From Exophiala sp. HKRS030 (Eukaryota > Ascomycota > Eurotiomycetes > Chaetothyriales > Herpotrichiellaceae): a DNA stretch of 64,000 nt. The translations under genes and the position numbers were made by a program. The DNA lies in assembly GCA_023897205.1 (NCBI GenBank), contig JAHWDD010000006.1:868001-932000 (forward strand), written 5' to 3'. Positions 33,929-44,867 of the stretch are shown here, piece after piece (position 1 is the first letter of the stretch; every line of letters starts with the position of its first letter). Below the pieces are notes generated by a model, which saw nothing but the letters and a program-made list of their open reading frames with translations, had not been told where the DNA came from and did no database searches.

Positions 33929-35416
33929 TCATCGCCCTTTACTAAATCTCCTTGCGGCCTCCTCGACCGTCCGCCTGGGTATATCGGGTACACTGGCTTC
34001 AAACCCTTCGTCGACCCTGTTGATCTCGAACCGTGGCGGCAAGTCATTCACGCCGTGCCAGATATCTCCCGGCAAGAACTCGCCCATATTTTCTCGAAAC
34101 TTGACACGTAACTGCCGATCAGACTCGTACAGCTGGTCGAGTTGACTATGAGCTTGGACGACGACGCGTTCCATGGCCTTCTTCGCCGCTCTGCGCCGGT
34201 CCACTTCGACAATCAGGCCGTCGTAGGCGTGTAGGAAGTTGGTGTAGTAGCTGCATAATTCTTCCATTCCGCCTATTCCATCTTCGATCTTGGCCTTCTC
34301 TTCGTTCCACCGACTAGCGTGCCGTGCTGTTTCTGCAACGTATCCTGATAACCGACCTGAGATTTTGTCCATGAGGCGAAACGCGGTGGTGACGTCTGCA
34401 TAGACATTCTCTTGCTGCTCGCGCCACGGGACAATCCTCTCCAGTTGAGCTTCCATCTCGGCATGCCGATCCTGGAGCTCCATGACCACTTCGTCGACTT
34501 CGTTTGCGTCGTTTTCGAGAACTTGAAGCATCTCCAATCGTTCTTCTTCGTTCATGGGCTGTGCCGGCGCCTGTAACTCTTCCATGCCCATACCGACGGC
34601 TTCAGGAAGGTCTTCGGCATTGGTGTTCATGGTCTGGACGACGGCTTCACCGCAGCCCTCGGTGTGTTTGATGGCAGTGACGCACAAATCGAAATGCTTG
34701 ACTAGACTTTCCAGACCCTGTGCCATTTCTTTGGCGTGGTGTTCGAGAATAGAGAGGGTGGCGGAGATGGTCGGCTGTTTGAGATCACTCTCAGCCCCTG
34801 AATCATTGGTGCGATTGACGAGGACATCGTTGATGGATTGTAGATCCTCCTCGAGGGTTTGTATGGATTGATTTATTTCGTGCTCATCGTTCTGCACGTT
34901 ATCTATAGCGGCTCTCATGGCCTGTTTGATTTGTTCCACCCCATTGTCGTCGACGAAGTCGTGTAATGTGACCTTACCTGTGACCCCTTCTGCTTCGGTG
35001 GTGGATTTGAAGGCTTCCTCGATGGATGTCTCCTTCAAGAAATCTATACATTGTAGCAGCCTTGCTCCGGTATCGTCCAACTCTTGAATTATGGTCTGAA
35101 ACTCTTGCTGAATGGTTTGAGCAGCCGAGTCAAGCTCATACTGTACCCCACGCAGAATCTTGAGTTGTGAAGCTAACGAACGACGCAGGTATGTTGTCTT
35201 TGCGAGGAGGGCAGTGGTAGATTCAATGGAAGCACGTGCTTCTGTCAGGATGTTTGTGGCTCGGTGAACAAGGTGGATGCTGCCCAATGACCGTTTGGAC
35301 GCAACTAGATACGAGACGATTGTTTCGACGGTGGCCGGAGGGCTAGCCGCTCGCAAAGACTGAGAAGGAGAGGACTGGGGAGAGTGCTGTTGGGCGAGAT
35401 ATGGAGATTGCGCCAT
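33929..35416 (-). CDS. atg17: Autophagy scaffold protein Atg17
   Basis: Scaffold of the Atg1 kinase complex that organises the phagophore assembly site and binds Atg13, Atg29 and Atg31. Single exon, 495 aa. A short Ser/Pro/Gln-rich leader precedes an almost wholly helical coiled-coil protein. The family's C-terminal motif, FLPGDIWHGVNDLPPRFEI, is near residues 443-461 and is followed by a short amphipathic tail ending RRFSKGR. The length fits mould Atg17. It is divergent from sconB. Confidence 0.93.
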   Translation of the reverse strand: MAQSPYLAQQHSPQSSPSQSLRAASPPATVETIVSYLVASKRSLGSIHLVHRATNILTEARASIESTTALLAKTTYLRRSLASQLKILRGVQYELDSAAQTIQQEFQTIIQELDDTGARLLQCIDFLKETSIEEAFKSTTEAEGVTGKVTLHDFVDDNGVEQIKQAMRAAIDNVQNDEHEINQSIQTLEEDLQSINDVLVNRTNDSGAESDLKQPTISATLSILEHHAKEMAQGLESLVKHFDLCVTAIKHTEGCGEAVVQTMNTNAEDLPEAVGMGMEELQAPAQPMNEEERLEMLQVLENDANEVDEVVMELQDRHAEMEAQLERIVPWREQQENVYADVTTAFRLMDKISGRLSGYVAETARHASRWNEEKAKIEDGIGGMEELCSYYTNFLHAYDGLIVEVDRRRAAKKAMERVVVQAHSQLDQLYESDRQLRVKFRENMGEFLPGDIWHGVNDLPPRFEINRVDEGFEASVPDIPRRTVEEAARRFSKGR

Positions 35417-36185
35417 AGCCGGGAAGAATGAGGAACAAGGCGTCAGTGCAAGGGTTCGATAATATCATAAGCCATCCTTGGGGCCATAAGCTTCTCCGGA
35501 TATAGAGACTGCCGTCAGTGTTTAATAATGCAACATTCAGGGACGGATAACTGCCTCCGTGAAAGTGGATGAAGTTATGTGGTTCTAGACAGGGATGGAT
35601 GGGGATCCATAAGAGCAGAGTACAAGAATAATGCGGAGAGATGTCAACAAAAGTGCCGCTATTGTTTTAGGAGGATGCAGGAACAGGAGGTGAGGGCCTT
35701 GGGCATCGACACTAGACCTGACAAATGCGAAAAGAGGCTGACGATGAGAAAGACGATGGTGAAATGGCGTGCGAAATGATGCCATCGCGGATTTCAATAT
35801 GCGGAGGGGAATCGGCGTCTGGCCCGATCTTGTTCAACCAATGGGAGACTTTATAAGGTGTCCTCAAAGCACGTCAAAGCACGTGACGCTTGGTTTGCCG
35901 ACCAGCCGAAGGATTGACTCTTTTTGCCCGGTTCTTGCACCATTTCACCACCGCCACCCCATGAGCAATCAGTCTGCACCACCGACGTCTATTCTGCCAT
36001 ATCCTCGTCTTCTACCCATCACTCACCCTCTTTTCTGTCACATTACTTCTCTTACTTGGACTTACTCGCGCTATATACCCTTACGAACCACCTGCCCACT
36101 TAAGACCAACGTCCGATAAGCCGGCAGACAATACGGGCCACCGATATGTGACATCCCTGTGTATATACTCCGTTGCCAGTTTATT
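35417..36185. promoter_or_regulatory. Divergent promoter of atg17 and sconB
   Basis: Contains CCAAT (near 35838), TTTATAAGG (~35850), a direct repeat of AAAGCACGT (35865-35885) and TATATA (~36073). The second repeat unit forms CACGTGAC at 35880-35887, the Cbf1-type E-box that marks sulfur genes in yeast. This is notable because the plus-strand gene is the sulfur controller. Site function is inference. Confidence 0.45.
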
Positions 36186-38222
36186 ATGCCGTTCGATTTG
36201 TTAGAAAGGCACCAAGGTCGAACCCCGGCCGAGCCAGATTGGGAAGAACCTTCTAGGAAGAGATTGCGCCCAAATCCAACGGAAGAGGAGGACTACCACG
36301 ATCACGCACCAGATGGCTCCAAGGACAAGAGCATTACCATAGCCTCCACCGCGAAACATGCTCGGCAGACCGTTGCTCCTTTCCTCGCCAAACACATCCC
36401 CTCGCAATATGCGCCGCTTGGAAAAGATGACAAGGCTGTGGGAGAAACACGGAAAGATCCAAACACCAAGTTCTGCTATAGGCATAGACCCGACATGCTG
36501 TGTCGCAGACAAGCAGATGAGCCGTCTATGGACAAGCTGCAGCAGGACCTAGATACACTCTCGCAAGAAGATCGCCAGGGCATTGTCCAAGTCTGGTCGT
36601 TGTTCTCCGCTGCACCCTCGAGACATCGAAACCTCATGCTACAAGGTATCCTCGCTCAATGCTGCTTCCCGCAGCTGTCCTTCCTCTCCGCAAACGTCCA
36701 GAAACTCATCCGCATCGACTTCATCTCGGCATTACCTCCAGAAGTGGCCTTCCGAATACTCTGCTTCCTTGACACGACATCGCTATGCAAAGCTGCACAA
36801 GTGTCCCGCAAGTGGAGGCAGTTGGCGGATGACGATGTGGTTTGGCATAGGATGTGTGAACAACATATTGACCGGAAGTGCACAAAGTGTGGCTGGGGCT
36901 TACCGTTACTGGAGCGCAAGATGCTGCGTGCTTCAAAAAGACAGATCGAGTTGCGTGCCGCAGGTACTCATGTGGCCGAGGAGCATTCTTCGAGCTCATC
37001 CCAGACTGTGGACAACGGTCCTGGACCAAGCACCGTGTCAGATAGTGAAGACCGCCATGATGTCTCCGACATCGAAAAGTCATCTGATGGTCGTCTCTCT
37101 CCGGTCTCCGTTCGAAGGCCTCCTCTCGGCACGAGTGACAGCGAATATAAAAGAACAAGGCCTTGGAAAGATGTTTATAAAGACCGGTTCAAGGTCGGAA
37201 CGAATTGGAAATATGGGCGTTGCAGTATAAAAATTCTCAAGGGCCACTCGAATGGTGTGATGTCTCTTCAACTTTGCGACAACATCCTTGCAACAGGCTC
37301 TTATGATTCAACTATCAAAATATGGGACCTCGATACTGGCACAGAATTGCGAACACTTACAGGGCATACTATGGGCATCCGCTGCTTACAATTTGACGAC
37401 AACAAACTGATCAGCGGCAGTCTGGACAAGACACTCAAAGTGTGGAATTGGCGCACTGGAGAATGCATCGCCACTTATCAAGGCCATTCAGGAGGAGTAG
37501 TTGCGCTACACTTTGACTCCAATATTCTAGTGTCTGGCTCTGTAGACCACACCGCTCGAGTGTGGAATTTCCAAGATCGGTCAGTGTGCACCCTCCGTGG
37601 GCACAAAGATTGGGTGAACTCTGTCAAAATCGACACTGCCTCACGCACCATCTTTACCGCCTCGGACGACTGCACTGTTAAGCTCTGGGACCTGGACACG
37701 AAGAAATGTATCCATACATTCGAAGGACACGTTGGTCAAGTCCAACAAGTTTTGCCCTTGCCGGCCGAGTTCGAAGCAGATGAGGATCAGGACCAGGACG
37801 AGGACTCAGAATCAGGCAGTCCGGTCAGCCCTACCGCGGCCAAAATCAATCGTAAGATGCTATCCATGTGCATCGACCATACAGGTCAATTCGCTTCGGA
37901 GCCTGATCGACCTCAGCCACCACGGTACATGCTCACATCGGCATTGGACTCGACCATACGCCTGTGGGATGTCCATTCGGGTCGATGCATCAGGAAATTC
38001 TTCGGGCACGTCGAGGGTGTATGGGCTATTGCCGCGGACACGTTGCGTTTTGTGTCCGGCGCAGAGGACGGAATGGTCAAAATCTGGGATCCGAGGTCAG
38101 GCAAGTGTGAAAGAACGTTCACCGGACATGCAGGACCAGTGACGTGTATTGGGTTGAGCGACAGTCGAATGTGCAGTGGCGGGGAGGATGGCGAAGTCAG
38201 AGTATACAATTTTACGGCCTGA
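36186..38222 (+). CDS. sconB: Sulfur controller SconB/Scon-2 (Met30-type F-box/WD40 protein)
   Basis: Substrate receptor of an SCF ubiquitin ligase that shuts down sulfur-assimilation genes when sulfur is plentiful, by targeting the MetR/CYS3-type bZIP activator. Single exon, 678 aa, which is the family's usual length. The ATG at 36186 is chosen because the nine codons before it begin with GTG. An N-terminal [17 protein letters not shown] segment precedes an F-box at ~178-225 ([18 protein letters not shown]). A linker and seven WD40 repeats (~340-678) follow, with clear [13 protein letters not shown] and [13 protein letters not shown] units. An acidic insert ([12 protein letters not shown]) lies between repeats five and six, as in relatives. 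The end is EVRVYNFTA. Confidence 0.95.
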   Translation: MPFDLLERHQGRTPAEPDWEEPSRKRLRPNPTEEEDYHDHAPDGSKDKSITIASTAKHARQTVAPFLAKHIPSQYAPLGKDDKAVGETRKDPNTKFCYRHRPDMLCRRQADEPSMDKLQQDLDTLSQEDRQGIVQVWSLFSAAPSRHRNLMLQGILAQCCFPQLSFLSANVQKLIRIDFISALPPEVAFRILCFLDTTSLCKAAQVSRKWRQLADDDVVWHRMCEQHIDRKCTKCGWGLPLLERKMLRASKRQIELRAAGTHVAEEHSSSSSQTVDNGPGPSTVSDSEDRHDVSDIEKSSDGRLSPVSVRRPPLGTSDSEYKRTRPWKDVYKDRFKVGTNWKYGRCSIKILKGHSNGVMSLQLCDNILATGSYDSTIKIWDLDTGTELRTLTGHTMGIRCLQFDDNKLISGSLDKTLKVWNWRTGECIATYQGHSGGVVALHFDSNILVSGSVDHTARVWNFQDRSVCTLRGHKDWVNSVKIDTASRTIFTASDDCTVKLWDLDTKKCIHTFEGHVGQVQQVLPLPAEFEADEDQDQDEDSESGSPVSPTAAKINRKMLSMCIDHTGQFASEPDRPQPPRYMLTSALDSTIRLWDVHSGRCIRKFFGHVEGVWAIAADTLRFVSGAEDGMVKIWDPRSGKCERTFTGHAGPVTCIGLSDSRMCSGGEDGEVRVYNFTA

Positions 38223-38920
38223 TCTGTATTTCTGATTCCAGAAAGGATTGTTTTCATGGAGTCATTATCTCGCATCGTCTACGGAGTATTACACTCGAGC
38301 GGAACTTGGAGTTTTGGTTGGGAAAAATGGTTTTGGAAGAATAGGACATTTGGCGTCGGTGATTGGACATCTCGTTCACCATGATGATGAAGCCTCCCAG
38401 GATACCAAACGATCTATATCGTTACTTTGTTTTGGTTTCAGCTTCTCGGGAGCTACGTGGTTGGGCGTCTAGGATATTTCGTGGTCATGGTGGTCATCTG
38501 AGTCGAAGTTGATGTATGGCCAGGTAGACAAAAATCAATACCAATCATTTCTATCATACACGACAATACAAGTAGCACATTCGTCGTACATTTATCTATA
38601 CTGTAAAAACATAGAGTATTATCTCGTCCGGTTTCATGCACACTCTTGTATGGACGAGGACATCTCTCATCGCACCCTGAAACGCCCAGTGACGCCCGAG
38701 TTATCAATCGTCTTGTGAATAGCAAACCATCCATGTCATACCATTCTTGTCCTCATTGACCCAAGTATACAGCACATCACCCATTGTCCTCGTAAGAGCC
38801 TCGTTCGCAAGCACTCCTCAAACTCTCTGTGCTCAGCACAAGAGAAAGGTTTTTCCAGAGAGGGCCCCACCAAAGAGATACTCTGGCAAGGCAAGACTTG
38901 AGAAAATGATGATTCCTCAA
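38223..38920. other. Convergent intergenic region sconB/mcm4
   Basis: Holds 3' flanks only. An exact TACGGAGTA motif lies at 38280-38288. No gene is seen. Confidence 0.5.
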
Positions 38921-41900
38921 TCAGATCCCGGTGATCCTCCTGATACTTCTCCTCCCACCTTCGCCCGTGACCTGAATTTTCCCCTCCTGTTCCAGAGACC
39001 TCAGGACCTCTTGGAACTCGGCCCCCTCGATCTCGGCCGTGGCTCCTTCGCTCACCCGGCGGTAGAGGTCACTGTACCTGGCGACGCCGCCACTCCTGAC
39101 GCCGGTATCGTCATCGATGGCGTTCAGGACGGCGCGTTTCAGGTCTTCCTTTCTGCGCCTGTCGCTCGCGCTGCCTCCCTCGGACAGCAAGCCCATATCG
39201 ATCAGGCCAGTCCGGGAGTCCGTGGCGCTGGCCTTGATGGCGGACTTGATCAGTCTCACGGCCTCGGCGACGTCGGCCTCGGTGACGGTCTGGGAGAGTC
39301 GCATCTTTGCGTGGGCCTCGCTGAGCCGGATCATGCTCTCGAGCTGTCGTGTCGTCGCGGTGATTCGTCGGTCTGACGCCTGGATCGAGCTCCCGAGCGA
39401 GCGCATCTGGATGTACGCGTCCACAAGGGACTTTGAGGCGGTCGGCGTGAGCGTGGGGTGGATGTTCTGTCTAGCGTAGGAGATGTACGCTGTCAGGAAT
39501 TCGACGGGCTGGTTTTGTAAAGATTTTAGTTAGCACAACGTGTTCATTTGCGTCTGAGGCTATACAACCGGGAAGCAAGTGAAATTTTAACGGGGAAATG
39601 GCTTCGTACCAGAATTTCTTCTCTTGACGCATTCTCTGGTGTGTCTTCCAGGTACATGCCGACCAGATGCTTCGCTAGGCGGCGATCAGTGGTTTCGTCA
39701 ATCCGATCTAGAACGAGATACACGAGATCGAATCGTGAGAGCAGTGTCGGTGGAAGATCGATGTTCTGAGGCACAGGCAGGTTGGGGTTGTATTTACTCC
39801 CGATTGGATTTGCAGAGGCGAGGATGCTCGTTCTAGCATTGAGGGTGGTGATGATACCTGCTTTGGCGATGGACACGGTCTGTTGTTCCATTACTTCGTG
39901 CAGGACCGAGCGGGTCGATTCGTTCATCTTGTCGAACTCATCAATGCAGCAGACGCCACCATCGGAAAGCACCAGCGCACCGGACTCGAGGACCAGTTGT
40001 CGAGATTCTGGGTCGCGCGTCACGTACGCCGTCAGACCGACCGCCGAAGAACCCTTGCCGGAAGTGTATACACCTCTTGGTGCGATCTTGTGGACGTATT
40101 GGAGGAGTTGAGACTTGGACGTGGAAGGGTCACCACAGAGAAGGACGTTGATGTCGCCTCTGTATTTTGGAGAACCACCTTTCTCAAACGACTTGTTCGT
40201 GCCACCGAAGAGCTGGAGGAGAATACCCTTCTTGACATCATCGAGCTCATAGATACTTGGGGCAAGACTTCGCGAGAGAATGTCGTAGACATCGTCTCGG
40301 GTGGCTATTTCATGGATCCTGGCTTCTTCCTCTGCCGTAATCTTGCGGGTCTGTTCGGCGTCGCCTACGACCTGCTCAGAGAGTTCTTGCTCGATGGTTG
40401 ATGCGTCGATTCCGAGTTTACGCTTGTCCACTTTCTGAACGTGTAGGACGTCGACATAGGTTTTGAAGAGAGCCTTGACTGTGCGTTGACGGGGATTCAC
40501 ACGGACGGGGTTGCCACGGAAGATACCAGTGACTTCGATTCGATCACCAGCCTTGCACACATCGACTAACTCGTCGTAGACGCAAAGAGACACGCTGTGA
40601 GGAGTTTGGCCGTCTGGCACAGAGTCTGGGGTCTCCTGGAGCTTGATCACTTGCTTGTCTGCGAATACACATCGGTTGTGCACGATCTCCATGCTGTCTC
40701 GAGACTTGCAGGCGGTGCGAGGACATTGCGTCGGCTCCGCAATCTTACCTCGGTCAATCGAGACATACATGGTGTGATTACAGACCGCGCATTTGAAGAA
40801 CGCTTCTTTCATGTCTGGGATGACTGGAGTCGCTCGAATGACGAGACCTTTGATAGAAATCAGCTTGTCGATGTCTGCTGGGTCCAAATCTCGCATGTTA
40901 ACGGTCTTGTCTAGACCAAACGGCAAAACTTTCCAAGGTCGAATCTCTGCCTCTTCAACAAGATCGGGAATTTCATCTGCAGCAGGGGTCGCAGCTGGTG
41001 TTGCAGCACTGCCCATGTCTGATGGTGTCAAGGGAGGCATTGAGCTGCCATTCCTGGCGCGTGAACTTGTCGCACCGTTACGAGCTCTTTGAAGCTCTTG
41101 CATTTCTTTTTGTGCAAGTTCGACCATGACATCTTTGACTACCTGATCCATCAGTGGAATGATTTCTTGAGGGTAGGCTTGCAATTGGTGCCATAATTTC
41201 AGTGTTGCAGGATATGCTTTGAGATTACGGGCATCCAGATTGAGACCATAGACACCCAATTTACGCATGTCTTGAAGCATTTCTAGGTATTCTTTCTGAT
41301 CCCCATCGGTTCCAAGTTCTCTGGTCTCCTCTTCGGATGCTCCATCAGCCCACAATCGATATTTCTTTGCATAGTTGTAGAGGAAGTTCTTGAATGAGGA
41401 CATGGAATCCACAATGGAGATATTTGTGCCCCAGATGACTCTTGTAGAATCTCCTCCCATGACATCTGCTTCCGAGGTATCGGGATTGAGGTTTGAGAAT
41501 GTAGCTTCTGAAGGTGGATCTTGACCATCTCGAACTGGCATGCCATCTTCGCCAACATATATGCGCCGACGGTTGGCAGGAGAGGATGCAAATGTGTCCG
41601 AATGAATGTCGCCCCGTCGAGACGATATTCGAGGTTGTCTGTCTTGACGAACAAAAAGAGCGCTGCTGCTGCTCGGTACATCAGACTGAATGCGACCTGA
41701 AGTACGCCCCGGGCTTGAACTGGGATCGTATCGCACGGGAGAAGACTCTGTACAGAGTAAGATCGCTGCTATTCTACAGAAAGGGGTTTTCTTCTTTACC
41801 TGCGGCTGGCCTGGTGGTTGGCCGTGGGGTGGTTTCTCGGTCGCCAGCATTGGATGACTGTCGTGGAGGAGAGCTTATGATCATGCCATCACTCGCCAAC

Positions 41901-42091
41901 TGTGAGGGCGGTGCGGGCGCTGACCGAACCGGCGACGATTGGAAAAAGAGTGGTGAAGAAGATGCGACTGCTGGCCCTCCAGTGGGCTGCCTAGAGTTTC
42001 TGGGTGTCGCTTGAGACGGTTGTGCGGGGGATGAAGACTGTGATTTGCGCGAAGAGTGACCTCGGCGGCGCGAGGATGGCGTCGACGACAT
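38921..42091 (-). CDS. mcm4: Replicative helicase subunit Mcm4 (Cdc54)
   Basis: Subunit of the Mcm2-7 helicase that unwinds origins and forks. Exons, in coding order, are 42091-41800, 41747-39610 and 39508-38921, giving 1,005 aa. Intron 1 (52 nt, GTAAAG..TACAG) and intron 2 (101 nt, GTACGA..ACCAG, branch CTAAC) both keep frame. The second junction reads EEILPVEFLTAYISYARQ. The N-terminus is Ser/Pro-rich with SSP sites typical of CDK/DDK control. A zinc finger (CAVC..CPRTAC) is in the N-terminal domain. The AAA+ core has Walker A GDPSTSKS, Walker B CIDEFDKM and arginine finger LLSRFDLVY. The C-terminal winged-helix region ends RSIRRITGI. Confidence 0.96.
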
Positions 42092-42179
42092 TGTGAACGG
42101 TGTTGATTGTTTGTATCTGAGTTCTTTGACCTACACGATATTAAGGAGTCCCTCTTCAAAAGGAGGGACTGGCCACTTT

Positions 42180-42236
42180 ACGCGTGACACGCTACGCGAT
42201 ATCTTGGCGCGTCTCGAATGGAATTTGACGCGCGAG
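42180..42236. promoter_or_regulatory. MCB/E2F-like site cluster in the mcm4 promoter
   Basis: In the 306-bp gap before mcm4 there is a perfect MCB, ACGCGT (42180-42185), about 90 bp from the ATG. Near matches are CTACGCGAT (42192-42200), TTGGCGCGT (42204-42212) and GACGCGCGAG (42227-42236). ACGCGT is the MBF site that drives G1/S genes, MCM genes among them, in yeasts. Function here is inferred. Confidence 0.6.
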
Positions 42237-42397
42237 CCTCGTCCACAGCCTCAAGGACTTATCAAGTCCATCTCGATGGCTATTTGATGCAAGCAATTAT
42301 ACTTCGTTTTCTGCGGTCATCATCTTAGCAGGCTATGGAGGACCAATCACTTCATTATCTCCTTTACATCTGAACTGGAGGTCGAGCTCTTGATCAA

Positions 42398-43390
42398 CTA
42401 CTCTGGATCAGCCGAAGGTATGTACCAGCCGTCATCCACCACCAGCTTCACGCGATGAAGATCTTTCGATTTTATTTTCTTCTCGTCGGCGATATAGTCC
42501 CCAATCTTCATGGAGCAATCGACATATCTTCCCGACATGAAGTCCATCTGTCCACTGGCTAGGACTGTTACCATTCCAGCTGCCATTTGTGGAGTATCCC
42601 AAACAACCTCTTTGAAAAAATGGACAGCAGTTTCTGCTGACTTCTTCTCGCCTGGGGCTGTTGTCGTAACATAACTTCCTGGTTTGATGTTGCCTTCCGC
42701 TGCATCCTTGAAATCGCTAAAAAATCGTGTCCGAATTGCGCCCGGGTGGATTGCGAAAGTTTTAATCCCAGCATCCTTGTTTTCAAAATGTAAGGATTCA
42801 GCCAATCGAACCATACCAAGCTTGCCCAGCATGTAGCTGGTCATGCCTTTGTTGACATGAGCTCCTGCTGAAGCGGTGAAGACGATCCTTCCGCCACCCT
42901 CTCGACGCATGAGTGGGATTGCCGCTCGGCTAAAGTTGAAGGCTCCCTGTAGGGACACAGCGACGGTATCCCACCAAATCTCGGGGTCTGATTCGTGAGT
43001 CGCCAACCACTGAGGTGGTCGACCAGCGTTCATGTAGAGAACATCGATCTTGCCAAATTCTTTGTCGACACCCTGAACAAATTGTTCGACTTTGGCATAA
43101 TCCCTGACATCGAACGCTGCCGTTTTAGTTATCAAATTCGGATTGATCTTCTTGCATAGCTCCGCTGTTTCCTCAACCTCGGCAGCTTCCAACGCCATCA
43201 GACTAAGCGACTTGGCCTGGGTATGAGCGAAGAATTCAGCGGTCGCTCGCCCGATGCCTCGACCTGCTCCGGCGATGAGCACATTACGGCCCTTCAACAA
43301 GGCGCCCAAGTCTTTGTTCTGGCGAGGATCCGAATCATACTGGCAGTCATGTTGCTCTCCGAGCCATCTTTCTGGTGCTGGTTCACCCAT
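42398..43390 (-). CDS. Short-chain dehydrogenase/reductase (SDR)
   Basis: NAD(P)-dependent oxidoreductase of unknown substrate, 330 aa, single exon. The Rossmann motif GAGRGIG (GxxxGxG type) is near residues 40-46. NAG is near 122 (LYMNAGRP). The catalytic Ser is in FTASAG, and the YxxxK pair is SYMLGK. The start at 43390 (cactATGgg) is preferred over the upstream continuation to 43510, because a TATATAT box lies at 43489-43498 on the minus strand. The C-terminal ~40 residues (IKSKDLHRVKLVVDDGWYIPSADPE) extend the usual SDR end. It is divergent from the FAD monooxygenase across a transposon-like element, so the two could be co-regulated. Confidence 0.88.
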   Translation of the reverse strand: MGEPAPERWLGEQHDCQYDSDPRQNKDLGALLKGRNVLIAGAGRGIGRATAEFFAHTQAKSLSLMALEAAEVEETAELCKKINPNLITKTAAFDVRDYAKVEQFVQGVDKEFGKIDVLYMNAGRPPQWLATHESDPEIWWDTVAVSLQGAFNFSRAAIPLMRREGGGRIVFTASAGAHVNKGMTSYMLGKLGMVRLAESLHFENKDAGIKTFAIHPGAIRTRFFSDFKDAAEGNIKPGSYVTTTAPGEKKSAETAVHFFKEVVWDTPQMAAGMVTVLASGQMDFMSGRYVDCSMKIGDYIADEKKIKSKDLHRVKLVVDDGWYIPSADPE

Positions 43391-43488
43391 AGTGGCGTGA
43401 CGATATCTCGGATTTGTATTTGGACGGGATGATTTCCTGGTGACACCTACTTGTACTCCAACAAGGCCAAGATAGTGCCTAGACGACG

Positions 43489-43498
43489 ATATATATGT
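43489..43498 (-). promoter_or_regulatory. TATA box of the SDR gene
   Basis: The minus strand reads CATATATATC about 100 nt upstream of the SDR ATG at 43390. This position supports the shorter start. Confidence 0.5.
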
Positions 43499-43608
43499 AG
43501 ACTCCCCCACATGTTTGTGAGACTCCCGGGAAAAGACGTGGAGTAGGTATACTTGCCGTTGTTGCTATCGGCAAAGGACCTACTAGGTGGATATACTTGC
43601 ATTGCGCA

Positions 43609-43648
43609 GGGGGGGGAATGTGGGGAGAGGGTTGGGGCCGTTTTGGGG
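43609..43648 (+). other. G-quadruplex motif upstream of the SDR gene
   Basis: Runs of 8, 4, 3, 4 and 4 Gs are separated by short loops (AATGT, AGA, TT and a longer one) on the strand opposite the SDR coding strand, about 110-160 nt upstream of its TATA box and just outside the transposon-like element. Confidence 0.55.
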
Positions 43649-43696
43649 AGCCCTCCGCCGTTCGAGCATTTTCTTGGAGCAACCACATGGTACTAA

Positions 43697-44730
43697 GGCT
43701 GCTTTCGGCGACCCAAGCGCTTAGAAAAAAAGCGCCTAGAATATGCCAATTCCTTCCCCGACGGCATTAGACAATGGTCGGCAGCCTAGTCATTTTGGTG
43801 ATGACTATCCCATGTTTTGTAGAGGCGCGTTGTCCTGCATACCTGGACCTTATCATCACATTCTTTTGGCATTTCTGAGATTCTATATTGTAGCGAGAAA
43901 AGCAGGGGGTCCTGCCGAGGGTGCTGTGATTGGCTGATGATGAGTACGCGTAGAAGTGTGAGTGCCTCTGCCTTTCCTGCAGAGGAGGAAGCAACAAGTA
44001 AATAGACATGCATCCAATTAATCGGGTTTTGTGAGAATCATAGCGCTGCTGCGCGCGCATTGCGAACGATGAGGAGTGCGATGAAGTCCTAGTCACGAAA
44101 TTGATCTGATGCACTGTGAATGTCGTGAAGGCCCGTACGAGTGTCGGGTAGCAAGGGCGACTAAGCGGTGACTATTGACAGGAGGTTCCGAGTGAACGAG
44201 AATGTTTACAGAAGTCACAGAAGCGTTACAAGGCTCGCTACGTGCAAGAAGTATCTCTGAGTTCGAGGTTGTTGTTGTTGTTGTTGTTGTTAAGTTATAG
44301 ACATGCCCTGACTCTGCACCTGGTGCTTCCTCATTTACTTCTGTTATAATATAAAGAAGTTTTAGAGATAATATATTGATGTTTATTTGATTATAATAAA
44401 TAAAAACTTTTACTATAAGAAAATAAATGTTAGTTTATAGGAAAAAATAATATAATATTAACATTAGTGAAGAGATATAATAATGTCAAAATATTATGAG
44501 CGTTACAAGTGATATATAGTCACTTAGCTAAAGTGAGAATCACTTGTGATCTTACTACCCTTCTTAAGTCTACTTTATATGCCCTTCTCTATGCTAACCT
44601 GATGGTAGGACCGGACTCGATTCACCTATTTTCCAAGCGCTTGCTCGCCGAAAGTATGTAGGCACTTAGGAAAGTTGCAAGTACTTAGATAAGCGGCTGC
44701 GAGCGCTTTTTTGCATCGCCTAAAGCAGCC
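43697..44730. mobile_element. Non-autonomous TIR element (~1.03 kb), possibly PIF/Harbinger-like
   Basis: The ends are inverted repeats: GGCTGCTTTCGGCGACCCA at the left and the complement of GGCTGCTTTAGGCGATGCA at the right (about 16 of 19 match). Each end is flanked by TAA (43694-43696 and 44731-44733), a possible 3-bp target-site duplication. A second inverted copy at 44629-44654 matches the left end even better (24 of 27: CTTTCGGCGA..AAGCGCTTGGAAAA). Inside are an 8-unit GTT repeat (44268-44291), an A/T-rich tract (~44340-44510) and a palindrome around 44504-44548. No transposase remains. The TAA duplication fits PIF/Harbinger but is too short to be decisive. Confidence 0.6.
44268..44291. 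repeat. (GTT)8 microsatellite
   Basis: Eight perfect GTT units inside the TIR element. Confidence 0.9.
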
Positions 44731-44867
44731 TAACCCTGGACAACAACACTTAACAAGGACCCCTCATGGCCTTCGCCAGATCTTTTGGCGATTGATTGTG
44801 ATTGACGAACTTTCCCACGAGCGAAGCGTACCAAGGCCGTCAATTCAAATTCAAATACCAACAGACC

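Noticed and set aside
35430..35470. GGTTCGA near 35445 as a possible tRNA B box
   Set aside because: No matching A box, acceptor stem or T-stem pairing; no tRNA was found anywhere in the window.
44221..44291. GTT repeat and other microsatellites as a possible CRISPR-like or satellite array
   Set aside because: Simple trinucleotide repeats with no spacers; the host is a eukaryote.
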